A stretch of 64,000 nucleotides of DNA from Ligustrum vulgare (taxonomy: Eukaryota > Streptophyta > Magnoliopsida > Lamiales > Oleaceae): positions 17,917,352 through 17,981,351 of the forward strand of contig OY743171.1 of NCBI GenBank assembly GCA_963555705.1, written 5' to 3'. Numbering within the stretch: position 1 is the stretch's first letter; each line of letters begins with the position of its first letter. Positions 11,143-23,108 of the stretch are shown here, piece by piece. The notes below the pieces were generated by a model. That model was not told where the DNA came from, did not search any database, and saw only the letters and a list, made by a program, of their open reading frames with translations. The translations under genes and the position numbers were made by a program.

Positions 11143-12159
11143 GAGGGTTTATTCAATGTAGATTTTGAAAGACATTTAAAGATTTTTTAAAGGACTTTTT
11201 TCATTGAATTTTATTGACTTTTATGGATTTTTAGACTTTACTTTTGCAGAGTTTTATTTAAATGACTTTCATAAACTTTCAAAGACTTTTGTAAACTTTT
11301 AATTAAAAGACTTTTCAGACTTTCAAAAAAATGTGGCTCGAGAGATAAATAGTTTTAGGACAAAGAAACATTTGTGATAATAAATGGGGAAAAATAAAAT
11401 CACATTTGATATCGACTTAATGAAATTGTAAAATGTTCATAAATCTTTTGAATATACAAACTTTTATAAATTTCTATTGACTTTTAATTAAAAAATTTCA
11501 ATATACAAATCTTTCTGAAGAAAAATCTAACCATTTTTGTTAATTATTATTTGTTTTGACACAATTTAAATACTTTTTCTATAATTTTTTTTAAAATTTT
11601 AATTGGATCTATTTTCATAGAATAATTGAAGAAAATAATAAAAAAGAAGAGAGCAAAAATATAAAGAAAGAATATAAAAAAGAAAAAAAATATAGCAAGT
11701 TGAAGAGAGAAAAATAATGATTTGTTTAGTCGTATGTATAATGTTTCTAAAAATAACATGAATGAAGGAAGAAAAATATAGAAGAAACAAAATTACAATT
11801 TGAAAGATTTTTTTTATTTTTTTTTATTTATTAAAGTCTTTCAAAATCTTGGAGATTAATGAGAGAAAAATTAAGAAATTTTGTGATTATACTTTCTATT
11901 TAGAAGTTAGTACATAGAAGATTTTGTAGGAATCTTTAAAAGTTATTGACATTTTGAATAATACAAGATTGTTAAAGACTTTTAAAAGTCTTTATATAAT
12001 ACACCATGACTTTTATGGACTTTAGAAAGTCCATTAAAATTTATATTAAATACCTCAAGATTTTTATGGAGTCTCAAATGTCTAAATTGAATATAATCAA
12101 ACTTTTCAAATCCTTTAAAATCTTTAAAAGTCTTTCAAAATCTACATTGAATAAATCTC
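11143..12159. mobile_element. MITE-like DNA transposon, about 1.0 kb
   Basis: The left end (tttattcaatgtagattttg, then aaagacatttaaagatttt) is an inverted match of the right end (aaaatctttaaaagtctttc, then aaaatctacattgaataaat) over some 40 bases. The interior is AT-rich with many further aaagtctttcaaa/gactttcaaa words and no transposase. The bases cttgg lie on both sides (11,138-11,142 and 12,160-12,164) and may be a target duplication. The superfamily is not clear from the termini. Confidence 0.8.
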
Positions 12160-12639
12160 CTTGGAGTCGGAGTTAATAGGCGTAGGAAGATCTGATTTGA
12201 GTTTTTTGCGCTACCGCAACTTTACAACATTGCTTGGCTAGTAGGGTGGTGACGTTTTAAATCAATTCCCTTTTTGCGCCAAAATAGTTCTTCAATAATT
12301 ATGTGCTGTCAATATATTTCCACCTGGCTTCAACTTATTTCCTCTGTTAACTTCTGATGGATTTTGGTAGCGTTTATTCTTAGGGATTAAAGTTTTTTCA
12401 GAGCTTTTCATTAGGGATGAGTAGTTCTTCAGCCTTAAATTTTACTTCCTTATGCCGTTTATTCCAGTATCCCATCGCTCACAATGAGGGTTACGTCGGG
12501 ATTCTTGATTCCACGGGGTAGTAAGTGGGGTTAGGGTTTTTCCACTGCGATTTGGTGCTAGGGAAGGGGAGGAGGGAGTCCAGAGTTGAGAATTGGAAAA
12601 ATTTGTACTCGCAGAATTGGTTGATTTTTGGGATTGTTG

Positions 12640-15600
12640 TTGCGAACTTTTACTGACTCTAAGCCCAACTGTGTCATCCACAACCTGCTTCGCCTCCAGC
12701 CCCACCACCTAATTCTTCACCAGCTTCTCCACCCAATCCCCACCATCTCCGCCACGTTATCAACCATCAATTCCACTTCAAGCCCCATCGCCTAATGTAA
12801 TACCGCTTTTCATGTTTACGTGTATATCTAAATTCCACGTAATAATTATGTTAATGTTGTTATAAATTTTAAAATTGATAGTTTTTAATGTCTATAATTT
12901 TAATTATTTTGCAGTGGAAGAACTTGGACGCCGTCTCGATCAATGTACAATTTAAGTCTTATAAATTGTTTCTCAGTCAAATTGTTTACTTTAATTGTTA
13001 AGATTGCAAATTCTATTTTTATTAATTTGTAAGTGGCATGAATTGCATTCATTGAAATTGGGGGTAAAGTCTTTAATACATTTTAGTAATTTATGGAGAG
13101 TGTTGCACTTAATTTCGAAACTTATGAGAGTTGAGGGACTGGATTGCAACTTTTCGAAAGTTTTGAATTATAACCCTAGCCCTATACACGACCCTCTTCT
13201 CCCTCATTCTCAATCCCTGGCGCTCGAATCTCTCTCCCTCAACCCAAAACCTCCATCCTTCAACCTCTCGCAGCCTCTCAAATCACCGGTGGTAGCGCCG
13301 GTCATCACCCCGGTAAAGCCACGGCCTCCACCACCTCCCCTACCACGGTAAGGTTCCCTTTCTCCCTCCCTCTTGAGCACAGCTGCTCGGACTTCTCACA
13401 CCCGTGCACCCATACGGCCACACACTCGCACACATTCACGTATATATGGAATAATATACATCTATATGTGGGATTTCAGGTTTTATAGTAACTTGCAGAT
13501 TTCGAATTTGATTGTAATTTCAGAATTCTTGTAACCTCAGTTGTTGATTTCAAATTTTGGATAATGGGTATATATATGTGTATATATATTATTATGTATA
13601 TATGTATGTATATGTAAATTTCAGATTTCTATGTGTATAAATGTATAATTTCATATTCAAATTTTAGTCTAAATTTCATATGTTAAATGCCAAATTTAAA
13701 AATATGAAATTTAATGATGTCAGTGTGTATCTAATACATGGGGATTCATAGATTTTAGGAATAATGGCACAAAGGGGGTGTGTGTTAATTTTCAGATTTT
13801 TGTGTGTAAATTTTCAAATTTAAGAGACTATTGGAACTTTAAATCGGAATCGTAGATTTTAGAATTTATTGATTTGGGAAGTTTGGTATTGTATATACTA
13901 AGTAAATTTCTGTTATTTATGATAACAGAATTAATTATCAGATTTGGGGGAAAACCTCATGAATGGTTTGAGTTGTTATTTATTATGTGGTTTAAGTTAG
14001 ATATAATTGTTTGAGTTGTATTTAAAAGGACAAGAAAATTTTCTAGTTCACATTGAAATCATATCTTGTGTTTAAAATGTGGCATGATAGGTATTTGATT
14101 TGACTTAAAAACTTCGTTTGAGTTAAATTGTAAGTCACATGGAAGTCTTGACCTCAGTTAGGAGTTTTAAATGTGATTTTGAACTGAAAGTATATTTTAT
14201 TTAATGAATTGATATAAATTAGGATTACTGGGTACATTGACGTCACGGGCATCTGAGACTCTTCCACTTGCAAATCCAAATAACAGTAAATACTAAGGAT
14301 GTCAGGTAAGTAAACTTCCCCTATTTTATCAAGGTAGAATGTTTAATGTGGAATTAACGTGCTGAATGATATCCCTGAAATTCATCTGCTTGTGATGAGT
14401 TTCATTGACTTTATACATGTTGTATATTTAAGAAACTGTTCAAGAATGCACGATATCATGACACTGCATCATTAAGCATGCATTGACATTGAAATTGGAA
14501 AGTCAAATATTTTTAATAAAAGGAATGTGTCAAGGTGCAAATTTGTTCAAAATTATGTATCCCAAGTTGTTTATTGAAAGAATGGGTGTACTTCTAAGTC
14601 ATGAAAGATGCGAGTGGGAAATGGGGCGCGGGAGACTGGTGTACCCGAATGTAATGATCAGCATTGCGGTGGAATAAAGTGAATGAGCCGCTTTGCGGTG
14701 GAATAAATGTTAAATGCTTTGCGGTTTTACTTGTAAATGTGATCTGGTTCCAAATAAGAATTGCCCACTGTTATCTGATTGACTAGAAGTTACATCAAGC
14801 AAGCTCACGATGGAAATGAAATAAAAGTTTGAAATGTCAAGTGAAAGTTTGAAAAGTTTGAAAGTTGGGAAAGGTTAAAGTGAATGGGGATACATACTTC
14901 AAATTTTTAAAGCATTTCATGTCATAAGCATGCATCACGTGCATAAGTTTACTTACTGAGCTTTAGCTCACCCCAATCCCTCTCCAATATTTCAGGTGAT
15001 GAAAGTTAGATGATCTGATGATAGAGCATTTGGTGGCAGACTCGCACAGTACCACGATTTCTCATTTTAAATAAAGTTTGAATTGGAATTTTATAAATGT
15101 TTTTAGTTATTTTATTAGTTCATTCTTTTAATTGTTTATTGGATTTAGTTTTGATAAGTTATTTATCTCTTTAGCAGTTTATCAATTCTCCATTTAGTTA
15201 AATGGAGCTCATGGTTTAAATTTATTTATGTTGAGGAGTTTGGGATTAGTTTTGAATTATTGTAGAAGGTTGGATGTTAAATGAGTTATGTTTGTTGATT
15301 TAAATAATTATGAGATTCCACTACAAGTTGGTTAAGTCCAGTTTACAAAGGAAACTCTGCCGAAACTTTTGTAGAATTTTATAATAGATAAGTGAAATGT
15401 TAATATTTGAAATGTTTATTTCCGCATTTAAAGTGAATGGAAGTTAACATGCCTAGGTTTAAGATTTTGAACTTGGGGTGTTACACCTAATCTCCCACCA
15501 GCTCCTCTACCCAATCCACCACCACCACAACCAGCTTCGCTCCCAATTCTACAACTAATTTGACACAATCTCTTCCATCCCCACCACCTCCGCCTGTAAC

Positions 15601-15901
15601 TCTTTTGCCTAATCCACTACAAGCTCTAACTCTAGTTCCAACAACAAATTCACCTCCACCTTCTGTACCACCATCAACGCATTCACCTACTTCACCACTT
15701 ATTCCCCTCCAGCCCCACTGCCTTATTTCCCAAAAACTCCTCGTCCCAATCCAACTCCTCCTCCTGCACCCCCACCACCACCAACTCCACTATCAAATAT
15801 GCTAATCCCTCCACCAAATCTGCCTCCATCTCCTACACCATCACCAAAACCTCCTCCTCCAACACTTCCACTAACTCTAGCCCCACCAAATCCATCCTTC
15901 T

Positions 15902-15905
<4 letters not shown>
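12640..15905 (+). pseudogene. Proline-rich protein fragment, split by a solo LTR
   Basis: Two stretches, 12,640-12,795 and 15,486-15,905, encode Pro/Ser/Thr/Asn-rich sequence such as SPPRYQPSIPLQAPSPNLPP and PPPVTLLPNPLQ. They resemble the extracellular part of PERK-type receptor kinases or extensin-like proteins. The solo LTR with target duplication cctaa splits them; skipping it restores the proline-rich frame across the junction. Shifts and stops elsewhere (for example after the first stretch and at about 15,560) show that it is dead. No kinase domain follows; a GA microsatellite and then La-protein sequence come next, so the neighbourhood is chimeric. Family assignment rests on composition only. 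Confidence 0.45.
12796..15485 (+). mobile_element. Solo LTR (type A), 2,690 bp
   Basis: Begins tgtaataccgct and ends tggggtgttaca, flanked by the identical five bases cctaa (12,791-12,795 and 15,486-15,490). That is the mark of a complete insertion reduced to a single LTR by recombination. Inside are a leader-like section with g/gtaag donor-like sites (about 13,348), acceptor-like tttgcag (about 12,914) and atttcag (about 14,995), and short repeats of tttgcggtggaataaa (14,660-14,710). Long LTRs ending in gttaca fit the Tekay/Del group. The 118-codon frame at 12,995-13,351 lies wholly inside and is not a gene. Confidence 0.9.

Positions 15906-15984
<79 letters not shown>
15906..15984 (+). repeat. 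GA microsatellite
   Basis: About 39 uninterrupted GA dinucleotides. It yields the Arg-Glu run in the frame at 15,799-16,065, which is therefore an artefact. Confidence 0.98.
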
Positions 15985-15987
<3 letters not shown>

Positions 15988-16148
15988 CTCCTAAGAAATT
16001 TGTTTGCGAGTTTCTTGGGGAGATCAGTACCTCCTTGTCAGGTTTTCTTCTCTAGGACTTTGTAGGCTGTCGGAGCTTAGTGGTACAAATGACGTCTTTA
16101 TTTTGTTCTTCTTACTTATTCCCCTCCCTTTTAAATAACATATTTTCC

Positions 16149-16772
16149 AAGATATAAGTTTCTCAAAAACACTATTGGTCAAAGTGATTATGGATTGGTA
16201 AACTTCACGTTGAAATGCTCATTCCCTCAGATGAGAATTTTTCTTGGTCTAGGAGATGCAAAGCTAGAATATATCTTGGAAGACATAATTAAAGTTGTAG
16301 CTAAAACTCTGGGAACCTACACTTTCCTTAAGGTTTTTGAAGATGATAAGAAGGTTGGTAGGGTTACTGACCTAGCAAAGCCGAAGGTGGTTATAAAGCA
16401 ATTGGGTGTTAGAACAATTGCGGCATTACCACTGGAGTATGATCTTAAACTTGAACATGTAGAATCATCTTTAACTGTGAACGTTATTTCAATTGCTCCT
16501 AAAATAGGAGCAGGATATACCACAGAATATCATTGAGGAGACTAAATAAAGACGTTAGGAGCTGTCAAAAATGAAGGAATTGAGAACATTGTGGAATGTG
16601 GAAAATGTAGAAGACATAACTGGTGCAGGGATTGAGGTTAAGGAATCTAAAGGTGTTGATGAAGAAAGATTAGCTATTGCAGACTAAGAGGACAATAAAG
16701 ATGTTTTTCTACGAAAGGATCTGAAAAGTATCTTAAAGAAGTTTTTGAATTGTTAAGTTCATTGAATTCAAG
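16149..16772 (+). pseudogene. La protein pseudogene, La motif to second RRM (5' part)
   Basis: The translation from about 16,149 reads like the La motif of plant La proteins (PRYKFLKNTI, then CSFPQMRIFLGLGDAK, then TFLKVFEDDKKVGRVTDL), then VVIKQLGVRTIAALPLEYDL at the boundary to RRM1 and KLEHVES. La binds the 3' UUU tails of new RNA polymerase III transcripts in the nucleus. La motif and RRM1 follow each other with no intron, which favours a retroposed copy. RRM1 is mostly lost after 16,480. A remnant of the C-terminal RRM (RKDLKSILKKF) appears at about 16,710-16,745, followed by a frameshift. The solo LTR at 16,773 cuts it. Stops and shifts make it non-functional. Recognition is from memory of the family, not a search. 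Confidence 0.75.
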
Positions 16773-19308
16773 TGTAATGCCACGAGTTCTCACACCCGGA
16801 AAGACAAGTCATCCTTTCAAAATAATAATTGAGCGAAAAATAACTGAAATTCAATTGAATTATTTTATAAAAAAACTAACTCCAACAGTCAACATTACAA
16901 ATTTGTAATAATATTGAGCTAAAGCAACTAAAAATCTAATTTCATTTAAAAACTCATTGGTCAATAATTCAACGTTCAAAAATAATGTAGACAATAATGA
17001 GGAATTCAAAATCTCGAAATAAACGCGTTCAATTTATTTTCTCAAAACATAAGTAATTCTTCAATAGCCACCATTGCGCACTCTGTCGCCAACTCCGTAA
17101 TCAGAAAATTTGTAAGTTTAAAATAAAAGGGTGAACATTTCATAGAAATACTCAGTAGGTTCAGTGCATGATTAAATAAACTATATCATAAATAATACAC
17201 ATTCATGGAATTTAAGTCATAAATTCTCATAACGTCATGCTTAAACAAGCAAGTAATTCTCATGCCTGGAGGCAAGTAGTCTCATGTCAGAAGACAAGTA
17301 ATTGTCTTGCTCGGAGGCAAGTAAACATCATGTTTGAAGACAAGTAATCTCATGCCTGAAAGTAAGTAACATCATGTTCGAAGACAAGTAATTCTCATAA
17401 ATAACATGATAACATGTAGGAATTTACAATAGTAATTTACTTAATATTGTGCAATTTAAAGAAAAGATTTTTGAAGTATGAACCTACCTTGAAAGTATTC
17501 TAGAGTTTGTTGAGCAAGAAAAATGTCAACCCTCTAAAAATCCAAATGTCTCGTCTGTCTATCCAATATATAAATTAAATCTTAAATTAGTATTTTGGAA
17601 TTCAAAGGTTTTAAAACGAAAGAGTTTTTAAAAGAAGAATAAAATTTTTAGGGATTAAATTGAAAGTCAAACATAGTTGAGATTTGAAAAGAATTTGGAC
17701 CAAAATAAATGATTTTGAAAGCTACTGGGCTGAATCATATGTTTTAAATATCTTTAGGGGTTGACTATTAAATCTAGTGAAATCTGGGGTTGAAAATAAG
17801 ATATTTTAAAATAGCAGGGACTGAATTAAATGATTTTGAAAACATTTGGGTCGACTCATTAGGATGAAAAGGACTTTAGAGCTGGTGAATTCATTTTAAA
17901 CGTCAGGGGCTGCAATAAAACGTTTAAAATAAAGGGACTAAAATGAATAGCTTTTAAAACTATGAGGCTTAAGGAATAATTTTATAAAATCAAAAATTTT
18001 AAAATAAAAACAATTTCTCTCTCTATCCATTTTGGTCCAATTTGACTTGCGAGAGATGGGAGGTCAGCCCATCTCCGACCAAGGGCTGCCGGCACCATTC
18101 ACTGGCGATGTTACCGTCTTCTAGTGGCGGTGAAGACGGGGGTAGCGGTGGCGGAATAGAGTAGGATTTAGGATTAGTTTTGGGAGAAAATCGAGGCTAA
18201 TGGGTGGTGATTCCGACGATTACTCTGGCGATTAAGGTAAGGCAAGGCAAGGTCTTTCTTATTTCTTTGGTTGTTTTGGGTTTTTGGTTTTTGGTTTTTG
18301 GTTTTGATGGGTGAATTTGAGGTGGTGCAGTGGTGATGATTCTTTTAATGGCATTGTGGTGGTTAGGTAATGGGTTATACTCTACTGTGGTTGGAGGTCG
18401 TGTGGTGTATAGCGGATGGTGTCTTCAGTTTGGATTAAAGTTGGCAGTTGCGGGTGGTGTTAAATAAGAGATTTTAGATTGGAGTTAGTTTGGAGGCGGT
18501 AATGAGTTATACTCGGCTTTTGTTGGCAGTGGTGTGGTGTATAGCGGATGGTGTCTTCTTTTTGGATTGAAGTTGGTAGGCGTCTGGTGGTGCGAAATAA
18601 GAGATTTCAGATTGGAGTTAGTTTGGAGGCAAAAATGGAGAATCGATGGTGGTCAAGTTTTATTTTGGCAGATTGGTTGGTCCGACTATGATGTCTACGA
18701 AATTCGATTCTTGCGGGTTGGGGATGGAAGGTTGTGTTCGATGGATTGGGTTTGGCAGTAGATGGTTTTTTCGGTGTTGTTGGTCTTGGCTGTAGCATTG
18801 ATCTTTGTGATGATGGAATTTACAATCAGCTATGGGAAGGGTTGAAAGGATGAAATCATGCCTTGTTGAAATTCTTGAATTGATGATGTGAATAATGAGA
18901 GGGAAAGTGTATATATAGATTGGTATGGAGAGTATTGTAGTTGAAGTAGAGTCGTAAAAAGTTAGACACGATAAGGATAAACTATGACTATTTCTAACGA
19001 GATAAAAATTGTATTAAGAAATAATTTTGAATAATAATCACAAATAATTTGAAATTTGATTTAAAATAATTTTAGGAATTAAAATAATTATTTTTTTTGG
19101 AATTAAAAACAATTTTGGATTTAAATAATTTTAGAAACTCGAAATTGGCTTAAAATTGAATTGGACTCGATTTATATTTTTGGCTCGAGATACTCGACAT
19201 GGCTTGATGAACACGCTTTAATTTAAAAATGGGTGAAATTATAGTGACTCGTTTTTGAGAAATTAAATATTTACTTTATAATCAAATGAAAAATTCTCGG
19301 TCGCTACA
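16773..19308 (-). mobile_element. Solo LTR (type B), 2,536 bp, minus strand
   Basis: On the minus strand it starts tgtagcgaccgagaattttt at 19,308 and ends ggcattaca at 16,773. The flanking bases tcaag (16,768-16,772 and 19,309-19,313) are an exact target duplication. It belongs with the LTRs at 42,103-42,809, 45,979, 48,972, 57,193 and 60,727, a Tekay/Del-like family. It contains a short tandem repeat (17,255-17,395). The frames at 18,534-18,798 lie inside its leader-like part and are not genes. Confidence 0.9.
17255..17395 (-). repeat. Short tandem repeat inside solo LTR B
   Basis: About six degenerate units of 21-24 bp alternating between catgcctggaggcaagtaat-like and catgttcgaagacaagtaat-like forms, so the higher-order period is about 44-46 bp. 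Confidence 0.75.
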
Positions 19309-19560
19309 TCAAGATTGAAAAAGAATTGGGATATGTGAGGTTTGAAGATGCTGTCAGGAAGCACAGGCTGCTAGTGTGGTTGTTGAAAAAGTGGTCGATT
19401 GTAAAATATTTTGTTGCCACTTAGGATCACGTAACTGGGGGTGCAAAGAATATTGGACTCTACTCTGTTCTAGTTAAGAAAGCTCCATGACAACAGTAGA
19501 AAGAAAGGAAAGCACAACAAAGGAGACATCGCGTATTCTAAATCCTTTCAAGAGAGGAAT
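19309..19560 (+). pseudogene. La protein pseudogene, C-terminal RRM (3' part)
   Basis: Directly after the solo LTR the frame KIEKELGYVRFEDAVRKH continues the C-terminal RRM of La, followed by KYFVAT, then a stop, then DHVTGGAK, matching the end of that domain, and then basic residues (KERKAQQRRHR) like the La C-terminal tail. Skipping the LTR and one copy of tcaag joins KFIEF directly to KIEKELGYVRF, so the LTR hit an existing La copy. Several in-frame stops lie in the tail. Confidence 0.75.
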
Positions 19561-19760
19561 TGAAATGGAAGAACAAGCTTAACATATATATTTTCCATTT
19601 CTATACGTCATGAGCTCCTTATGAAAGAGAAGCTTGATCATGGGCCTGAGCCCTCCTTCCGGAGTTCATGAGAAATAAAGATTGGACGAAATGAGCTTTC
19701 CATATGTTCTGGTCAGGGAGTGATCAACTACTAGTTGGAAAATCTTTAATTTGCCTCAGT
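19561..19760 (+). other. Probable 3' flank of the La pseudogene
   Basis: No coding sequence is recognised. The sequence continues across the Athila insertion: the bases before it and those from 35,634 onward form one pre-insertion stretch. Confidence 0.4.
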
Positions 19761-19765
19761 CTATT

Positions 19766-20819
19766 TGATGCTCGTCGCTATGCACCAAAAATTAATTAAA
19801 TTCCTTACTTGCCAATTATCAGTTTAAAATGAAATAGCGGAAGTAAGAGTAGATCCCACAAGGAACGAGAATGAAAATAGTGTTGTATCAATTAGAATTA
19901 GTGGGGGGTTTTGAGTTTAAATATAGTAAATGACTTGAACAATAGAATAAGCACGTAAAATGGCTGGAATATAAATCAATTATTAATGAATCCTAGTTCT
20001 CAGGTTCAGTTGTATTCTATCACAATGTTATCACTTTCCAAGTAATACGTACCTAATTCAATTCTTGACTTATCATCCGTAAGTAATTAACAAGTTCTAA
20101 CTACTTCTTTTCTTCCTTAATTGTGTTTAATTATAACAAGTTCTCTAATCAAACTATAGCTATTGGACAATCTAAAATAAGCTCTTTAAATTTAATACAA
20201 TAACTAAATGACTCAAGAAGAATTAGGGTGATCTAGATTATCAATCACACAAGCTCGTGACGATTAACCTAGGTTGGATTTCCAATGGAATTGCAAAATT
20301 CCCAATTGCTACTATGAATTGAACAATAATACAATTACAGATCCAATAATTCAATTTAGCATGCATCAACACAACAATATATGAGATACGCCTAAATCAC
20401 ATAAATCATTGTATTAATTGAAATAAAGTTCATGAAAATCCAACAATCAAGAATATGGAATTTAATACTAAATTACTAGTTTGGAAAATAACAATATAAT
20501 GAAAATAAATACAACGTTCCCCTTGAACGAGGTAGAGAACTTAGCCGCTCAAAGTCATAAAGAAATCCATAATTTCCGCTCTTGATTGACCTTCTTGATT
20601 GAATTGATTCCTCTTCCAAGCCCCAAGCAAGCCGTCCTTTCAATAATGATTTTTCAACCTTGATTATGCCGTGAATTTTCCTTTTTATAGCCACCAAAAC
20701 GTGCCCTAGAGTTGGGCTCAAGATATACCAAAATGCATTAACAATACTTAAATATGATCAAATCAATAATAGATTAAGGCCATAAGCGAACCAAATAAGT
20801 GCTAATAAAGCACTTATCA
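19766..20819 (-). repeat. Athila 3' LTR, 1,054 bp
   Basis: Aligns with the 5' LTR (34,260-35,628) except that about 315 bp present there (35,225-35,540) are missing here. The missing piece contains the entire palindrome array. Both LTRs are the same age, so one was altered after insertion. A translation in this LTR (20,476-20,721) is not a gene. Confidence 0.93.
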
Positions 20820-20836
20820 AATCCCTCCACACTTAA
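20820..20836 (-). other. Athila polypurine tract
   Basis: On the minus strand the bases before the 3' LTR read taagtgtggagggatt. It is preceded by a small inverted repeat (ttgttcgaggacgaacaa, about 20,845-20,862). Confidence 0.75.
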
Positions 20837-21234
20837 ACCATTGTTCGTCCTCGAACAATGATGGAAAGAAGGGATAAAATAGGACTCAAACAACAGATAG
20901 GCCTATTATCTAGCGATTCAAGGTTACAACCCACTTTTCTTTAGCAAGAATATTTAATTGCATAATCAGAGTGTTAGTGGGTGCTAGAGATGTATCGTCT
21001 AATTTTGTCAAAAGTGAGGCTACTTCCTATTACACCAAAACGTGGTTTAAGACACAAGTAGGGAACACAATTGAAATGGATATTGACTTAAAAGAAATTG
21101 AACACTACTGGACTACAAGAAAAGAAAATATGAAGAAAAACGACCTTACATTCATCCCCCATACTTAAATATCACAATTCCCTCATTGTGAAATAATTCA
21201 AAACAACAGAGGGGGAATCAGAAAACTCCCTTGG

Positions 21235-22330
21235 GGTCTATTGTGGTGGTGGCCCATCACGGGGTCTTTGCAACTTTCGAATCTCCTTTCGAATGGCTCT
21301 TTGCTCTTTCAATATTAACTATTGATTCTCCTGTATAGCGTTCAATTGAGTTTGGAAGGCTTGCATCATCTCCAGCATTTGCAGCTGAAAGGGGCTATGA
21401 GTTGGAAGCTGTCGCAGCCCCTCCCTAGTGGTAGGTTCCTCGGTACCTTGATCATCATTCGATTCTCCTGAATCTCCCTCATCGCGATTTCGCTTGGCGA
21501 CGATCTACCTACAAGCATTTTCTGAACTAGCCTTTCTGAGGTGATTACCGTGTCGTAATGTGTCCCCCAATGTGTCCTCGCTCACCGCTGCGGGGACTCG
21601 TTGAGCTCGACATAATGCTGTGATCAGGCACGGGAAGGGCATACCCCTCTTTTGAGGTATCATGCTACCATATGTGCAGATCATGTCATATATATGCTGG
21701 CCCAAGTCAAATTTGACCCTCCTGGTGATAGCATAGTAAACTCGGAGATATCGGATAGAAACAGTGGTTAGGCTGGTAGACGAAAATAGACTCCCCGACC
21801 CCCATTTATGCATGTACCGGCGTCCATCTGTAAGTCCCGATTCTTATACTAGGGATGGACAACATGCAGAGTATCTTAAAGTTCTGGTTTTAGAGCCCAT
21901 TGGAGTACCTCTTGATTCAGGAAGAAAGCTCTTGCAGTGAAGGTCAGAGACACGGCTCCCGTGCTATGGATTTCCAGGTAGCTCTCAATCATCCCCTTTA
22001 AGAATTTAATTCTCTTCCCCGCGACCCTGGTGCAATGATAGTCTGGAGAACCCTCATCACGAATCTCCTTGTTGAATTGTGTGTAGAACTTGAACACGAG
22101 CGGGGGGTTCCCGAAGGGTAGACCGCTGACGAACTTCACCCAGCCGAATTCCACAAAGCGGGCCTAGAAGGGTCGAGGTGCAATGAGTATTTTTGTGCTC
22201 CGCATCTCCTGAATGTCCTTGGGTAGAAATAGTTGTTCTTTAATGCATTGCTTAGATTGATTTTTCTCTTGTCAGGGTTCAGATGAGGACTCTCCTGCAC
22301 TTTCTTACCCTTGTTCATCGGTGGAGCCAT
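21235..22330 (-). pseudogene. Athila third ORF (env position), broken
   Basis: Starts at an ATG at 22,330 (MAPPMNKGKKVQESP) after a candidate splice acceptor. Pieces in different frames at 22,330-22,136, 22,154-21,876 and 21,813-21,505 (RRVKFDLGQHIYDMI, GMPFPCLITALCRAQRVP) match the plant-transposon protein domain found in the ORF between integrase and 3' LTR of Athila elements. A hydrophilic tail rich in Gln/Glu/Arg (IRKEIRKLQR) runs to about 21,235 and looks coiled-coil. I see no signal peptide or clear membrane segment in this copy, so calling it an envelope would be unjustified. At least one frameshift and one stop disable it. Confidence 0.65.
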
Positions 22331-23108
22331 AAATTATCCTGAATTAAAAGCCAGCGGTATAAGATAGGACATAGCATGGAAAACAGAGAAGAAACTCAAC
22401 ATGAATAACTAAAATAGGAAAACACGATGGACACATGAATTAAGAAAAGGTGTAAACTACATCGTGTAGATATCCTATCGTTCCTCAATGTCAAACAATG
22501 AAAGAAAAATATTCACATGCTCATTAAAAAAAATCCCTATCGTGTTTGCCGAGAGGTCACAATCCTCTAGCCTAACACTTCGAATGCAGAGTTTATGCTA
22601 GGTTTATCAATTCCATGGGAATAATGTGCACTATCATGAATCAAATGAATCACAAATCAAGGTAAAGATTTCAAATCACAAAATTAGGTCATTGTTGAAA
22701 TTCATGATGCAAAACCTAATTGTTGATCAATGTCTAGCAAGTAATAGAGTCAAATGCAAAATAGCCTACACGATCTTCATCAATTGATCACGCTCATATA
22801 CCATACTTTCCTCAATCGAACCCCTAACATGGTTTCTATACACTCACACTAGCATAGGGTTGAGACTCAAAATGGAATTTTAAGGAAAGAAACACTTCAA
22901 CCTCACTTAGGCATTTCATCGAGTATGTGGAGTGCATGCTTGTGGTAGTGCCGTGGATGTGTGAAAATAGAAATGAAATGTACCCAAAACACATACAAAC
23001 TCAACAACGCAACTAGAACATCAAAATTGGAGATAAGTTCAAGAATTTCACAACTCCATGTGCCATTGATGAAGCAAAACATTACAAGGAGAAAGTGAAA
23101 TTTCATAC

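Noticed and set aside
15799..16065. Frame with a long Arg-Glu run
   Set aside because: The run is the translation of the GA microsatellite at 15,906-15,984.
18534..18798. Overlapping frames on both strands, Trp/Gly-rich on plus
   Set aside because: Inside solo LTR B, in a tggtggt-rich leader-like section.
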